Assembly: GCA_947086895.1 (NCBI GenBank)
Contig: CAMUAR010000004.1
Location: forward strand, 1 to 64,000
DNA length: 64,000 bases
Source of the DNA: an uncultured Lachnospiraceae bacterium
GTDB taxonomy: Bacteria > Bacillota > Clostridia > Lachnospirales > Lachnospiraceae
Direction: 5' to 3'
Below, piece by piece: positions 8,098-17,448 of this stretch. How positions within the stretch are numbered: position 1 is the stretch's first letter; each line of letters opens with the position of its first letter. Under the pieces are notes generated by a model. The model did no database searches, had not been told where the DNA came from, and was given only the letters and a program-made list of their open reading frames with translations. The translations under genes and the position numbers were made by a program.

Positions 8098-8600
8098 TTT
8101 GATCTCCTTTTTAAAATTTGTGTTATAAAATCGACCGTGTCAAATAATTTATAAATTATATTAAGAAAATAAAAGTATTATAGTATTTTTTTATTTACTG
8201 ATTTTTATTATATTTATTATATAAGTTTTGTTTTATAAAAATTACACACGTTAAAAAATAGAAAAGTATAAATTAACCTGTCCTTGTATTATAAAATATT
8301 ATATTACAGGAACATGGAAAATCAAGAGATAAATGGAAAAACTGTTGAATTTTTTAGTAAAAATATTTTCAACAGCACTCTTCTGATTTATTTTTTATAA
8401 AAAATTTTATTCTGTTTTAAAATGATTTCGTTATTAAGATATGTTTGAAAATTAAAATAAACAGTGAACAGTCAAATCAAAGTAAGATTTTCTATTTTGA
8501 TACCTTAATTTTTCAATTACAAAATAGGATAAAGAATATTTTATAAAATAATTCTAAGATATAATTACACAGTAACAACCCCTTAAAAAGTTTTGAAAGA
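8098..8600. other. AT-rich spacer with one hairpin
   Basis: About 500 bases with no gene. It holds a hairpin at 8342-8375 in which CTGTTGAA pairs with TTCAACAG, extended by weak A/T pairs. It is upstream of the SGNH gene (minus strand) and beyond the end of the methylase gene. Confidence 0.5.
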
Positions 8601-8637
8601 ATAAAAATGAAATAAGGATATTTCCGCTTATTTCATT
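8601..8637 (-). terminator. Terminator of the DNA methylase gene
   Basis: Read on the minus strand, AATGAAATAAG pairs exactly with CTTATTTCATT around a 10-base loop and is followed by TTTAT, 29 bases after the methylase stop. Confidence 0.75.
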
Positions 8638-8665
8638 GTTTTATAAATAATGCAGTAAATTAATA

Positions 8666-9565
8666 TTAACAGTAATTTCGAATTACAATTTCTTCTGCGC
8701 TGCCGTATGGAGTTTTATGTTCTTTTGCCGGATATTTTTTAAGGCGAGTGATAAAATAACTTTCGTACTGTTCCAAAATAAAATCCGTTGCAAGATTTGA
8801 GAGCATAAACTTAACACCGCGCTTGTTTAATTCATCGCAGCAGCGGCGCAAACGAATTTGTTCAGAGCGGTCAAAGATCTGTCTGTTTGCGAACGTGCTG
8901 CGAAAAGAAGTTATTTCAGTTTTTTTTCTTAAGGCAGTATTTGGAGAACGAACAGGAGAAACAGCCAAAGTTTTGTTGGATAATGTATCATAAGGAGGAT
9001 CAAAATACACAAAGGCATCTTCCTGAAGTTTTGGAAGTATTTTTGTATAGTCCCCACTGTAAAAAGTAGTCTGTGTCTGTTTTAGGTATACACTAACTGC
9101 ACGAAGCACAGGTGCATCAACAATATTTACTTTTTTATAATGCCCGAATGGAGTGTCAAATTCCCCGTAAGAGTTGACACGGTAAACTCCATTGTAGCAA
9201 GTGCGGCTTAAATAAATCATGCGTGCTGCGCGCTGTACCCTGCTCAGTTTTCCGTATTGCCTTTTATCGCGATCCCAGTTTCGAATAAGACGGTAATAAT
9301 TTTCCTGGTTTGGATGACTTGCCAGAACTGTGATCAGTTCTTCCACTTGATCCCGGATGGTTTCATACATAACAATAAGTTCTGGATTGATATCACAGAC
9401 ATAAGCTGTGTTTGGCTGAAGCCAGAATAAAACAGTGCCGCTTCCAAGAAACGGTTCACAGTAAGCTGTAAATTTTTTTGGAAATAGTGGGGTGAGTTCA
9501 TCAAGCAGCTGTTGTTTGCCGCCAAACCATTTTATTACAGGTGAAATAAGCGGGTTTTTACGCAT
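8666..9565 (-). CDS. D12-class DNA adenine methyltransferase (Dam-like)
   Basis: 299 residues, the usual size for Dam/M.DpnII-type N6-adenine methyltransferases. Motifs in alpha-class order: PVIKWFGGKQQLL near the N-terminus, FLGSGTV (SAM binding), a target recognition region rich in YNGVYRVN/GEFDTPFGHY, and DPPYDTLS (catalytic motif IV). About 20 extra residues lie after the DPPY motif before the usual SFRSTFAN-like segment. The specificity is probably GATC, but this is inferred. No restriction endonuclease lies beside it, so it is an orphan methylase, possibly from a phage or mobile element. A perfect TTGACA box lies upstream. Confidence 0.9.
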   Translation of the reverse strand: MRKNPLISPVIKWFGGKQQLLDELTPLFPKKFTAYCEPFLGSGTVLFWLQPNTAYVCDINPELIVMYETIRDQVEELITVLASHPNQENYYRLIRNWDRDKRQYGKLSRVQRAARMIYLSRTCYNGVYRVNSYGEFDTPFGHYKKVNIVDAPVLRAVSVYLKQTQTTFYSGDYTKILPKLQEDAFVYFDPPYDTLSNKTLAVSPVRSPNTALRKKTEITSFRSTFANRQIFDRSEQIRLRRCCDELNKRGVKFMLSNLATDFILEQYESYFITRLKKYPAKEHKTPYGSAEEIVIRNYC

Positions 9566-9646
9566 AATTTCATAATCCCTCCAGTTTTGCCATGGATGTT
9601 AATTCCTTCCACTTTGTCGTGTATTTAAATACAGAAGGATAATTCT

Positions 9647-9675
9647 ACGATAGAATACAGAAAAGAATTTGTCAA
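9647..9675 (-). promoter_or_regulatory. Candidate promoter of the methylase
   Basis: On the minus strand TTGACA (9675-9670) and TATCGT (9652-9647) are separated by 17 bases, about 80 bases before the methylase ATG. The -35 is perfect and the -10 weak. Confidence 0.5.
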
Positions 9676-9708
9676 GATATAATTCTTTCAAATCAATGTG
9701 GAATAGGA

Positions 9709-9754
9709 TTGATACATAATATTTTAAAAGAAGATGTGAAATATTATGTATCAA
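9709..9754. repeat. Perfect 16-bp inverted repeat
   Basis: TTGATACATAATATTT and AAATATTATGTATCAA are exact reverse complements around a 14-base loop, between the divergent methylase and ABC operon. No T-tract follows, so it is not a standard terminator. Confidence 0.8.
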
Positions 9755-9760
9755 TAATAA

Positions 9761-9811
9761 TATAAAATAGTATATTGTAATAAATAATACAGGATGATAT
9801 ACTATTTTATA
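9761..9811. repeat. Perfect 15-bp inverted repeat, adjacent
   Basis: TATAAAATAGTATAT and ATATACTATTTTATA are exact reverse complements around a 21-base loop, starting 6 bases after the preceding inverted repeat. A weaker third one (ATAGTG with CACTAT) follows near 9853-9882. Confidence 0.8.
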
Positions 9812-10051
9812 GAAGCAGATCGAAACAATCGAAGTATTTCTAAGAATTTTATATATAGTGTAATGCTATTGTTTTTGCACTATTTATTATAAATTAGAAG
9901 AATAGATACAAATATTTAGTGTTATATGCAGTTTTTAAAAGTTTTGCTGTAGTGCCGTTAGAGCGGGAAGTTTAAGCTGCGTGAAAGCTTGTCAAGAATA
10001 AATTTTGCGCAGCAGAACTTAATAAACGAAATTTTAGAACGGAGGATTGTA

Positions 10052-11989
10052 ATGGCGGAAAAAGAAAAAAAACGACGGAAGAAACAAGAAAAAAACGAGA
10101 AGGAAAAAGATCCAAATCAGAAGGAATATTCTCTATTTTCTAACATGTTCTATGTTATGAAAGGGTGCTTTTCCTTTCAGAAATCACTGATAGTTTTTCT
10201 TATCGTTGTGGTGCTTACTGGTGTGGCAGCCACTTATCTGCCAACATTTGCATTGAGTGCGGCGGTTGACCAGATCACAAAGCAGGTTGAATTTGGTGTA
10301 TTTCTTCGAACGGTGCTGTTGTTTTACGGAGCCATTCTTGTGATAAAAGTGATCCAGAGCTGGTGCGAGTCAAATGTATGGTGGAGAGAAATTGACGCGC
10401 GGGTGCAGTTTATGATGCTGCGTATTCATAAAGTACTTTATATGGATTATGAGTATCTGGAATCTGCAAAAGTGATGGAAGCCTGTCAGAAGGCAATGCG
10501 GGCAACATCAGGAAACAGCAATGGAGTTGAAGGAATGATGCATTCAACGCAGCGGGTTCTTGAAGTAATTGTCAGCGGGATCACAGCAGTTGCGATTGTT
10601 TTTTACCTTTCGCCATGGATGGTATTATTGCTGTTTGTGCTTGGCGTACTGAATTATTTTAATATGGATTATACAAAAAAGCGGGATAAAAAAATTTGGG
10701 ACGAGCTTGCACCTTATTGGCGTAAAACATGGTATATGCAGCAGACCATGTCAAATTTTGTATACGGCAAAGATATCCGGCTGTTTTCCATGAGAGACTG
10801 GCTGCTTGGAAAATTTGCAAACCTGCATTATTTTATTCATCGGCGGATGATAGATTCAAAAAACAACTGGATTGGCTGTTCTATGGTCAACCAGGTTTTG
10901 TTTCTGATTGAGGAGGCTGCGATTTATGTATATTTGATTTACCGCGTGTTAAAAACAGGGATGTCAATTGCAGATTTTACGCTTTCTCTCGGCGCGGTAC
11001 GCGCATTTTTTGGAGTGATGCAGCAAGTGTTTAACACGTTGACTGATATGAAAGCGCAGTCGCGCGAAATCAATGATTTCCGCTCGTTTTTGGAGTATCC
11101 AGAAAGGGGCGGAGCATCCTTATCTGATAAAAAAGTTTCTAAAAATAATGCAGGAAAACGCTTAGACAGCAGAAAAACAGAGAAGGAAAAACCGTTTTCT
11201 CTGCTTGGACAAGAACAGTATGAATTTCAATTTGAGAATGTTTCTTTCCGATATCCAGAATCTGACCGTTATGCTTTAAAAAATTTAAATTTAACGTTTA
11301 GAACGGGGGAGCGGTTGGCTGTAGTTGGGTTAAACGGCGCGGGAAAATCAACGTTTATCAAACTTTTATGTGGCTTGTATATACCGACAGAGGGCAGAAT
11401 TTTGCTGAATGGCATAGATATCAGACAGTATGATAAAAGAGAATATTACAAGCTGTTTTCTCCGGTTTTTCAGAATATTGAATTGTTTGCATTTCCGATG
11501 GATGAAAATGTTTCTATGAATGTTGAAAAGGAAACCAATTCGGAATTGGCAGAAAAATATTTGCGCATGGCAGGGCTTGGAGAAAAACTGGACAGTCTTT
11601 CCAAGGGTGTTAAAACAGAGTTATTAAAGGTGATCCGTGAGGATGGTATAGAACTTTCCGGCGGAGAGCGTCAGAAACTTGCACTTGCGCGCGCATTGTA
11701 TAAAAACGCGCCGATTGTCGTACTGGACGAGCCGACTTCCGCGCTGGATGCGCTGGCAGAATATCATATGTATCAAAATTTCGATAAAATTATCGGTAAA
11801 AAGTCTGCGGTTTATATTTCACACCGCCTTTCTTCGACACGTTTTTGTGATTGTATTGCAATGTTTATAGACGGGGAATTAAAGGAGTATGGAACACATG
11901 AATCATTGATTGCGGCAGGAGGCAAATACCGGGAAATGTTTGATGTGCAGGCGCAGTATTACAAGGAAGGGAGCGCGGAGTGTGAGTAA
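10052..11989 (+). CDS. ABC exporter half-transporter A (permease-ATPase)
   Basis: 645 residues: a Lys/Glu-rich cytoplasmic N-terminal tail (about 1-30), a six-helix exporter membrane domain (about 45-340), and an ATPase domain from about 390 with Walker A GLNGAGKST, Q-loop PVFQN, signature LSGGERQK, Walker B IVVLDEPTSALD and H-loop ISHRLSS. The start at 10052 has GGAGG 6 bases upstream; an upstream in-frame ATG at 9989 lacks one. It overlaps the next gene, a second half-transporter, so the two almost certainly form a heterodimer. Cargo could be a peptide, lipid or drug. No peptide precursor, peptidase domain or lantibiotic enzyme is nearby. Confidence 0.92.
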   Translation: MAEKEKKRRKKQEKNEKEKDPNQKEYSLFSNMFYVMKGCFSFQKSLIVFLIVVVLTGVAATYLPTFALSAAVDQITKQVEFGVFLRTVLLFYGAILVIKVIQSWCESNVWWREIDARVQFMMLRIHKVLYMDYEYLESAKVMEACQKAMRATSGNSNGVEGMMHSTQRVLEVIVSGITAVAIVFYLSPWMVLLLFVLGVLNYFNMDYTKKRDKKIWDELAPYWRKTWYMQQTMSNFVYGKDIRLFSMRDWLLGKFANLHYFIHRRMIDSKNNWIGCSMVNQVLFLIEEAAIYVYLIYRVLKTGMSIADFTLSLGAVRAFFGVMQQVFNTLTDMKAQSREINDFRSFLEYPERGGASLSDKKVSKNNAGKRLDSRKTEKEKPFSLLGQEQYEFQFENVSFRYPESDRYALKNLNLTFRTGERLAVVGLNGAGKSTFIKLLCGLYIPTEGRILLNGIDIRQYDKREYYKLFSPVFQNIELFAFPMDENVSMNVEKETNSELAEKYLRMAGLGEKLDSLSKGVKTELLKVIREDGIELSGGERQKLALARALYKNAPIVVLDEPTSALDALAEYHMYQNFDKIIGKKSAVYISHRLSSTRFCDCIAMFIDGELKEYGTHESLIAAGGKYREMFDVQAQYYKEGSAECE

Positions 11990-14165
11990 GGATAAAATAA
12001 AAAAAGAAGAGCAATCTATAAAAAAAGAAAAACAAGAGGATAATAGAACAATTTGGAAAGAAAATCAGGAAGGCGAAGAAGCAGAAAATAAAAAGACCGA
12101 AACATCAGAAACGTCAGAAGATCAAGAATCAAAAGATAAAAAAGCCGAAGCGTCAGAACCGCAGGAATCAGAGAATAACGATCAGAAAAAAAAGAAGATT
12201 CATGTTTTGGCTTTGGTTCGGCAGTTTGCTGGTTATGCATGGCAGTGTCATCCGCAGTATTTTATTTTTTATATTTTGGATATCATTGTCTATGCTGCTG
12301 CTCCGTTTGTCAATATTATTTTTCCGGCGCGGATTATTGACGAGCTGGTTGGACAGCGGAGAATAGAATATATTATTTTATATACTGCTTTTACCGTTGG
12401 CATCAATACGCTGTGTAATTGTCTGAAAAATCTTTTGGATCTTGGAAAAGATAAGTATGGAGATACCTTTGGACGCTATGTTTCTTTGCGAATTGCAGAA
12501 AAATGCGTCGATATGGATTTTCAGCATACGGAAGATAAAAAAGTACTGGAACAGTTGGAAAAAGCAAAAACGGGTATGGAATGGTATTCAGGAGGAATTA
12601 CCGGCATTTTAAATGCGTTCAGCGGAATTTTAATAAATCTGATTACCGCACTTGGAGTTATTGTGCTTCTGCTGACGGGAATGCCATGGCTGGTTGTTGT
12701 CTATGTGATCTCGGTTGCACTTGATATACTGCTGACAAAGAAAACAAACGAGGTGAATTTAAAATCATTTCAAAATCTTTCCAAGGTAAATCAGATTTTT
12801 AGTTATGTTTTCTGGGAGCTTCAGGATATCCGGTTCGGTAAAGATATCCGTCTGTACGGCGCAGAGCCGATGATGGAGAAAAAAAGTAAATATTACAACG
12901 ATCAAATGACAGAGGAATGGCATAGACAGGCTGTGAAATGCCTGCCTTATGAGGAGGGCAGCAACGTACTTAGCGCTGTGCGCAGCAGCATTGCAATATT
13001 GATGATTGGGGCGAAAGCTTTAAAAGGGCTGATTTCTCTCGGTGATTTTACGATGTATTTCAGCGCGGGTAATACATTGTATAACAGTATGAAAGGAATT
13101 ACCTGGCAGATACAGGATTTGTACCAAAAGCTATGCTATGCAAATGAATTTGTTATTTTTATGGAATATCCAAATGCAGTACATCATGGAGAAAAATTGC
13201 CGCAGAGAAAGAAAGAACATACGATTGAATTCCAGAATGTAAGTTTTGCATATCCTGGCAGTAAAATATCTGTATTAAAAAATATCAATGTTGTGCTGCA
13301 TCCGGGTGAACATATTTCTATTGTAGGCTTAAACGGTGCGGGAAAAACTACATTTATCAAGCTGCTCTGCCGCCTTTATGATCCAACCGAAGGGAAAATT
13401 TTGCTGGATGGTGTGGATATACGAGAGATTGTATACGAGGAATATGTAAAGCTTCTTGCGGTTGTATTTCAGGACTTTCAGCTTTTTGCATTCACTGCCA
13501 GAGAAAATATAACATTGACAGAAAGTTATGCAAAAGCGGAGGATATGCGCAAGAATGAAGAAAAAATGGCGGAGGATTATCAAAAAGAAAATCTGGATTT
13601 CTTAAAAGAAGAGAAAAAAACAAGTTCTAAAAATCATTCGCTTAAGACATGGCCGATTTCTGTAATGTGGTCTTCTTCGGGGGAGGGCTTAAATTCCGAA
13701 GGGCGGCTGATTGAGGAAAACAGACCTTATTCCAATGCGCATTTTGACCAAGTACTCGAACAGACAGGGCTTACAGAGACAATTGCCAATTTAAAATATG
13801 GGGCTGATACTTATATTATGAAAAGCTTTGACAATGAGGGCTGTGAGATGTCGGGCGGTCAACAGCAAAAGTTAGCGATTGCGCGCGCTCTTTACAAAAA
13901 TTCTCCGATTGTGATTTTGGACGAGCCAACCGCGGCGCTTGACCCAATTGCCGAGTATGAAATTTATCGTCAATTCCACACGCTGGTAGGCGGAAAAACA
14001 GCGATTTACATTTCACACAGACTTTCTTCCTGCCAGTTCTGCGATATTATTTATGTGTTTGTGGACGGGGAAATCCGTGAGCGCGGCACACATGAGGAAC
14101 TGGCTGGTTTAAAGGACGGGTATTATGCGAAAATGTTTGAGGCTCAGGCGCAGTATTACCGGTAG
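11982..14165 (+). CDS. ABC exporter half-transporter B (permease-ATPase)
   Basis: 727 residues starting from a GTG at 11982, overlapping the previous stop by 8 bases, with AAGGAAGGGAG upstream. The first 70 residues are highly charged (Lys/Glu-rich). A six-helix membrane domain follows, then an ATPase with Walker A GLNGAGKTT, Q-loop VVFQDFQ, signature MSGGQQQK, Walker B IVILDEPTAALD and H-loop ISHRLSS. Between the Q-loop and signature it has an insertion of roughly 60-70 residues (EEKKTSSKNHSLKTWP region), which is unusual and could be a regulatory or partner-binding element. Translational coupling with the previous gene supports a heterodimer. The signature Q (MSGGQ) matches the other half in being intact. 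Confidence 0.9.
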   Translation: MSKDKIKKEEQSIKKEKQEDNRTIWKENQEGEEAENKKTETSETSEDQESKDKKAEASEPQESENNDQKKKKIHVLALVRQFAGYAWQCHPQYFIFYILDIIVYAAAPFVNIIFPARIIDELVGQRRIEYIILYTAFTVGINTLCNCLKNLLDLGKDKYGDTFGRYVSLRIAEKCVDMDFQHTEDKKVLEQLEKAKTGMEWYSGGITGILNAFSGILINLITALGVIVLLLTGMPWLVVVYVISVALDILLTKKTNEVNLKSFQNLSKVNQIFSYVFWELQDIRFGKDIRLYGAEPMMEKKSKYYNDQMTEEWHRQAVKCLPYEEGSNVLSAVRSSIAILMIGAKALKGLISLGDFTMYFSAGNTLYNSMKGITWQIQDLYQKLCYANEFVIFMEYPNAVHHGEKLPQRKKEHTIEFQNVSFAYPGSKISVLKNINVVLHPGEHISIVGLNGAGKTTFIKLLCRLYDPTEGKILLDGVDIREIVYEEYVKLLAVVFQDFQLFAFTARENITLTESYAKAEDMRKNEEKMAEDYQKENLDFLKEEKKTSSKNHSLKTWPISVMWSSSGEGLNSEGRLIEENRPYSNAHFDQVLEQTGLTETIANLKYGADTYIMKSFDNEGCEMSGGQQQKLAIARALYKNSPIVILDEPTAALDPIAEYEIYRQFHTLVGGKTAIYISHRLSSCQFCDIIYVFVDGEIRERGTHEELAGLKDGYYAKMFEAQAQYYR

Positions 14166-14230
14166 AAATTTTCTTCAGATAATTGAATCATAGTAAATAC
14201 AAAGTTTTTCTTTAGCAAAAAATTTTGTCC

Positions 14231-14327
14231 ATGGATGATTGCAGAATTTAGAATGTTTTAAATAGTTCCTGTAGTTGGAACAGTTTATAAAATTCTTTAA
14301 TTTTGCAATTATCCAATTTTTTTTTTT
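14231..14327 (+). terminator. Long terminator hairpin of the ABC operon
   Basis: An imperfect stem of about 37 pairs: GGATGATTGCAGAATTTAG on the left opposes TTAATTTTGCAATTATCC on the right, closing near GTTCC/GGAAC, followed by about eleven Ts. It lies 65 bases after the second half-transporter. Confidence 0.75.
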
Positions 14328-14495
14328 ATCAAAACAATTTTTTTGTCCTAATATAGAAGATGGCAGGAAAGCCAACAAATCTCACCTTTACAGAAGTCGA
14401 ATTTTATGGTATTGTAAATGTAGTGATTTATCAAACGGATTATTGTTATTTTTTTAACAATTTATTGTTTTTTTGGACAAGAATCCGTGTATTAA

Positions 14496-14538
14496 AAAAT
14501 GCGGCTGTGTTTTTCCTGTGGGCAGTCCGCATGTTTTT
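14496..14538 (+). terminator. Terminator-like hairpin before the hydrogenase
   Basis: AAAATGCGG pairs with CCGCATGTTTTT across a 22-base loop and is followed by T residues. It may be a second terminator or a leader attenuator, since no gene lies between it and the ABC operon terminator. Confidence 0.45.
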
Positions 14539-14696
14539 CTGTATTATCTTAACCTTGCAGCATACAATTAAAAGTTTATCAAAAGCGATGTAAAACATCT
14601 GCCTTTTGGCAGGGACAGTGTCAGATTGTTTGCTGTAATATTAAGGATGTACAACAATATTTTTATCAAATTATCCAAAAAGGAGGAGGCAGCAGC

Positions 14697-16220
14697 ATGA
14701 GAGGTGTTGAGACAAGAATTCAGGAAATCCGTCACCGCATTTTCCGCGAAGTAGCGAGAATGGCATACCATACGGAATGGCAGGTGGACAAGAGGATTGA
14801 GGAATTGCCTTACAAGATTATTCCGGGGGAAGTGGGAAACTTTAGAAACGATATTTTTTTGGAGCGCGCGATTGTAGGGGAGAGGCTTAGGCTGGCGATG
14901 GGTCTGCCAAACCGCAGCGCGGCGGAACATGCGCCGCTTTCGGACAATATCGAGGCAGCAGACCGCCCGGAAACATACTACACTCCGCCGCTGATCAATA
15001 TTATTAAGTTTGCATGTAACGGATGTGCGGAAAAGCGCGTGGTTGTGACAGAAGGCTGCCAGGGCTGCCTTGCGCATCCTTGCGAGGAAGTCTGCCCGAA
15101 GGATGCGATCAAGCTTGACCGCTACAATGGCCGTTCTCATATTGACCAGGACAAGTGTATTAAATGCGGTCGCTGTGCAACTGCCTGCGCATACAATGCG
15201 ATTATTGTTCAGGAGCGTCCATGCGCGGCTGCATGCGGTATGAACGCGATTCATTCCGACGAGAACGGCAAGGCGGATATCGATTATGAGAAGTGTGTGT
15301 CCTGCGGTCAGTGTCTTGTAAACTGTCCGTTTGGTGCGATTGCGGATAAGTCCCAGATTTTCCAGACCATCCGTGCGATCCAGTCGGGTGAGAGAGTGTA
15401 CGCTGCTGTTGCGCCTGCGTTTGTAGGGCAGTTTGGACCGAAAGTAACGCCTGGAAAACTTCGCGCGGCGATGAAGCAGCTCGGTTTTCATGATGTTGTC
15501 GAGGTGGCGATCGGAGCCGATTTATGCGCGACCCAAGAGGCGGAGGACTTCTTAAAAGAAGTGCCGGAGAAATTGCCGTTTATGGCGACGTCCTGTTGCC
15601 CGGCATGGTCGATGATGGCGAAAAAACTTTATCCTGACCATGCGAACTGCATCTCGATGGCGCTGACGCCGATGACGTTGACCGCGCGCTATATCAAGAA
15701 GAACGACCCGGATGCGAAAGTGGTATTTATCGGACCGTGCGCGGCAAAGAAACTTGAGGCAATGCGCCGCACTGTCCGCAGTGAGGTGGATTTCGTATTG
15801 ACGTTTGAGGAAATGACAGGTATTTTCGATGCGAAGCATGTAGATTTGGCATCCATTGCAGAAGATCCGAACGGTGTGGATGATGTTTCTGCCGACGGGC
15901 GTAACTTTGCAGTTGCCGGCGGCGTGGCGCAGTCGGTTGTCGATGTGATTAAGAGCAAATATCCAGACAGGGAAGTTAAGGTGGCAAATGCGGAAAGCCT
16001 TCAGGATTGCCGCAAGCTTCTGGCGGCTGCGGTTGCCGGAAAGTACAACGGGTATCTGCTTGAGGGTATGGCATGTCCTGGCGGATGTATTGCCGGTGCT
16101 GGTACAATGCAGCCAATTCCAAAATCCAAAGCTTCCGTTAATATGTATGCAAAGCAGGCAAGTCATGTCAACTGCAACGAGACGGAACAGGTAAAAGAAC
16201 TGGATAAGCTGATTTACTAA
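14697..16220 (+). CDS. [FeFe] hydrogenase, group B-like
   Basis: 507 residues. An N-terminal helical region is followed by a ferredoxin-like region with several CxxCxxCxxxC clusters (GCQGC, KCIKCGRCATACAYN, KCVSCGQCLVNCP) and the H-cluster domain from about residue 230. The H-cluster cysteines are seen as TSCCPAW (L1), IGPCAAKK (L2) and EGMACPGGCIAGAG (L3). The PCAAKK and ACPGGC forms fit group B enzymes common in Clostridia rather than bifurcating group A. It lacks partner HydB/HydC subunits nearby, consistent with a monomeric cytoplasmic enzyme. No maturases HydE/F/G are in the window. AAGGAGGAGG precedes the ATG. Its physiological direction is not predictable; group B enzymes are poorly characterised. 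Confidence 0.93.
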   Translation: MRGVETRIQEIRHRIFREVARMAYHTEWQVDKRIEELPYKIIPGEVGNFRNDIFLERAIVGERLRLAMGLPNRSAAEHAPLSDNIEAADRPETYYTPPLINIIKFACNGCAEKRVVVTEGCQGCLAHPCEEVCPKDAIKLDRYNGRSHIDQDKCIKCGRCATACAYNAIIVQERPCAAACGMNAIHSDENGKADIDYEKCVSCGQCLVNCPFGAIADKSQIFQTIRAIQSGERVYAAVAPAFVGQFGPKVTPGKLRAAMKQLGFHDVVEVAIGADLCATQEAEDFLKEVPEKLPFMATSCCPAWSMMAKKLYPDHANCISMALTPMTLTARYIKKNDPDAKVVFIGPCAAKKLEAMRRTVRSEVDFVLTFEEMTGIFDAKHVDLASIAEDPNGVDDVSADGRNFAVAGGVAQSVVDVIKSKYPDREVKVANAESLQDCRKLLAAAVAGKYNGYLLEGMACPGGCIAGAGTMQPIPKSKASVNMYAKQASHVNCNETEQVKELDKLIY

Positions 16221-16248
16221 AATTTTAATATTGCTGTAAATAGATGAA

Positions 16249-16312
16249 CTCTTTTCTGGGCAGACAAGAATAGCAATATCTTGGCTGCTTGGAAGAGAGT
16301 GTCTTGTTTTTT
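16249..16312 (+). terminator. Terminator of the hydrogenase gene
   Basis: A stem of about 21 pairs with several G-U pairs (CTCTTTTCTGGGCAG against CTGCTTGGAAGAGAG) around a short loop is followed by GTCTTGTTTTTT. Confidence 0.65.
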
Positions 16313-16405
16313 GACCAAAATATGTCTGAAAAATAAAAGATTTCAGAAATTCACTGGATTTTTCCGACATACACGAAAATATTGATTATAGTAAACGGAG
16401 GTTTT

Positions 16406-17071
16406 ATGGAAGCACCGGAATCTTATGACAAGCGTATCGCGCGTATTATGTCTAAAATTGAAGATCTGCGGGATTATGAAATGGAAGATACCTGCGGAGA
16501 ATGGTCGCCGCAATGGATGCCGCCGATAACGGAAAAGCAGGCGGCTGCATTTGAAAAGAAACATGGAATTTTACTGCCTGCGGATTACCGCCGCTTTATC
16601 ACAACGATTGCTGCCGGAGGGAGTCAGCCGTTTTATGGTCTGGAAGCTCTGAATCAGAAAGATAAATATAAGGCTCTTTCTGATCTTAAGAAACCTTTTT
16701 GTTACACGTTGGATCAGCCGCTGATTATAATGAGTTTGACACAGGAACAGCTTGATCAACAGCCGGATGAGGATGAAATCGGAGGCTTTTTGACGCTCTG
16801 TACAGAGGGGTGCGGTATGGACAGCATTTTGGTGGTCAACAGCAAAGATCCCGATACTTACGGAACAGTTTGGTTTTACGATTTATCAGATGATTTTGGA
16901 ATCGCGCCAATGCGGGATAAAGAGACAGGACGTCCATTTTGTTTTCTTGACTGGCTGGAATATTGGGCGGATGAAACCGCAAAACAAAGAGACGATGAGT
17001 ACGAGTATTTTAGCTTTGGAGACACGGTACAGATACCAGAATTGCCGAGCAGCCCGGAAATTGCAGATTGA
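16406..17071 (+). CDS. SMI1/KNR4 (SUKH) family protein
   Basis: 221 residues. The SUKH-type core is visible: ITEKQAAAFEKKHGILLP, DYRRFITTIAAGG, IIMSLTQEQ, FLTLCTEGCGM and VWFYDLSDD, then FLDWLEYW near the end. Many family members are immunity proteins of contact-dependent or polymorphic toxins; others have housekeeping roles. No toxin lies next to it, so a role as an orphan immunity protein is possible but unproven. The start at 16406 has ACGGAGG 5 bases upstream; an earlier in-frame codon at 16382 lacks one. No signal peptide. Confidence 0.85.
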   Translation: MEAPESYDKRIARIMSKIEDLRDYEMEDTCGEWSPQWMPPITEKQAAAFEKKHGILLPADYRRFITTIAAGGSQPFYGLEALNQKDKYKALSDLKKPFCYTLDQPLIIMSLTQEQLDQQPDEDEIGGFLTLCTEGCGMDSILVVNSKDPDTYGTVWFYDLSDDFGIAPMRDKETGRPFCFLDWLEYWADETAKQRDDEYEYFSFGDTVQIPELPSSPEIAD

Positions 17072-17448
17072 AAAATCGAATGCTGACGTTATTTTTATAA
17101 AATATTTTTATTCCATCAAAAGTTTTCCTTCAAATTTTATTGTTTTTTTATTGACTTTCTGATTGTTTCGTTTCATATTATTTTTGTTGCAATCTTAGGT
17201 TGTGGAACATACATAAAAACATTTTTGGAAATGCGATTTGTTGTGCTGCAAAAAACCTGAGAGTCCAGGATGCAGATATAAAGATATATATTTGCAGGGC
17301 GAAATTTTATGTTTTGATTTCGATGAATGTATTATGGATATTATTTGTTGTATAAGCATAAAAGCGCAGAAATATGCCTGGATATATTGGAATTTGCTAT
17401 AAAATAGTGTGTTTTTCGGTAACTATCAAAAGGAAGCTGGAGGTGGAT
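17072..17448. other. Spacer upstream of ABC transporter
   Basis: About 375 T-rich bases with no gene. Only weak structures are seen: CCTG/CAGG near 17260 and an A/T-rich hairpin (GCAGATATA with TATATTTGC) near 17271-17296. It should hold the promoter of the following gene. Confidence 0.4.

Noticed and set aside
9989..10051. Longer start for the first ABC half-transporter
   Set aside because: The upstream ATG has no ribosome site, while GGAGG lies 6 bases before the ATG at 10052.
10052..14165. Lantibiotic or bacteriocin export operon
   Set aside because: No peptidase domain, precursor peptide or modification enzyme lies nearby; only a generic heterodimeric exporter is supported.
14568..15491. 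Long open frame on the minus strand inside the hydrogenase gene
   Set aside because: Antisense shadow of a well-supported gene; Arg/His/Cys-rich product without motifs.
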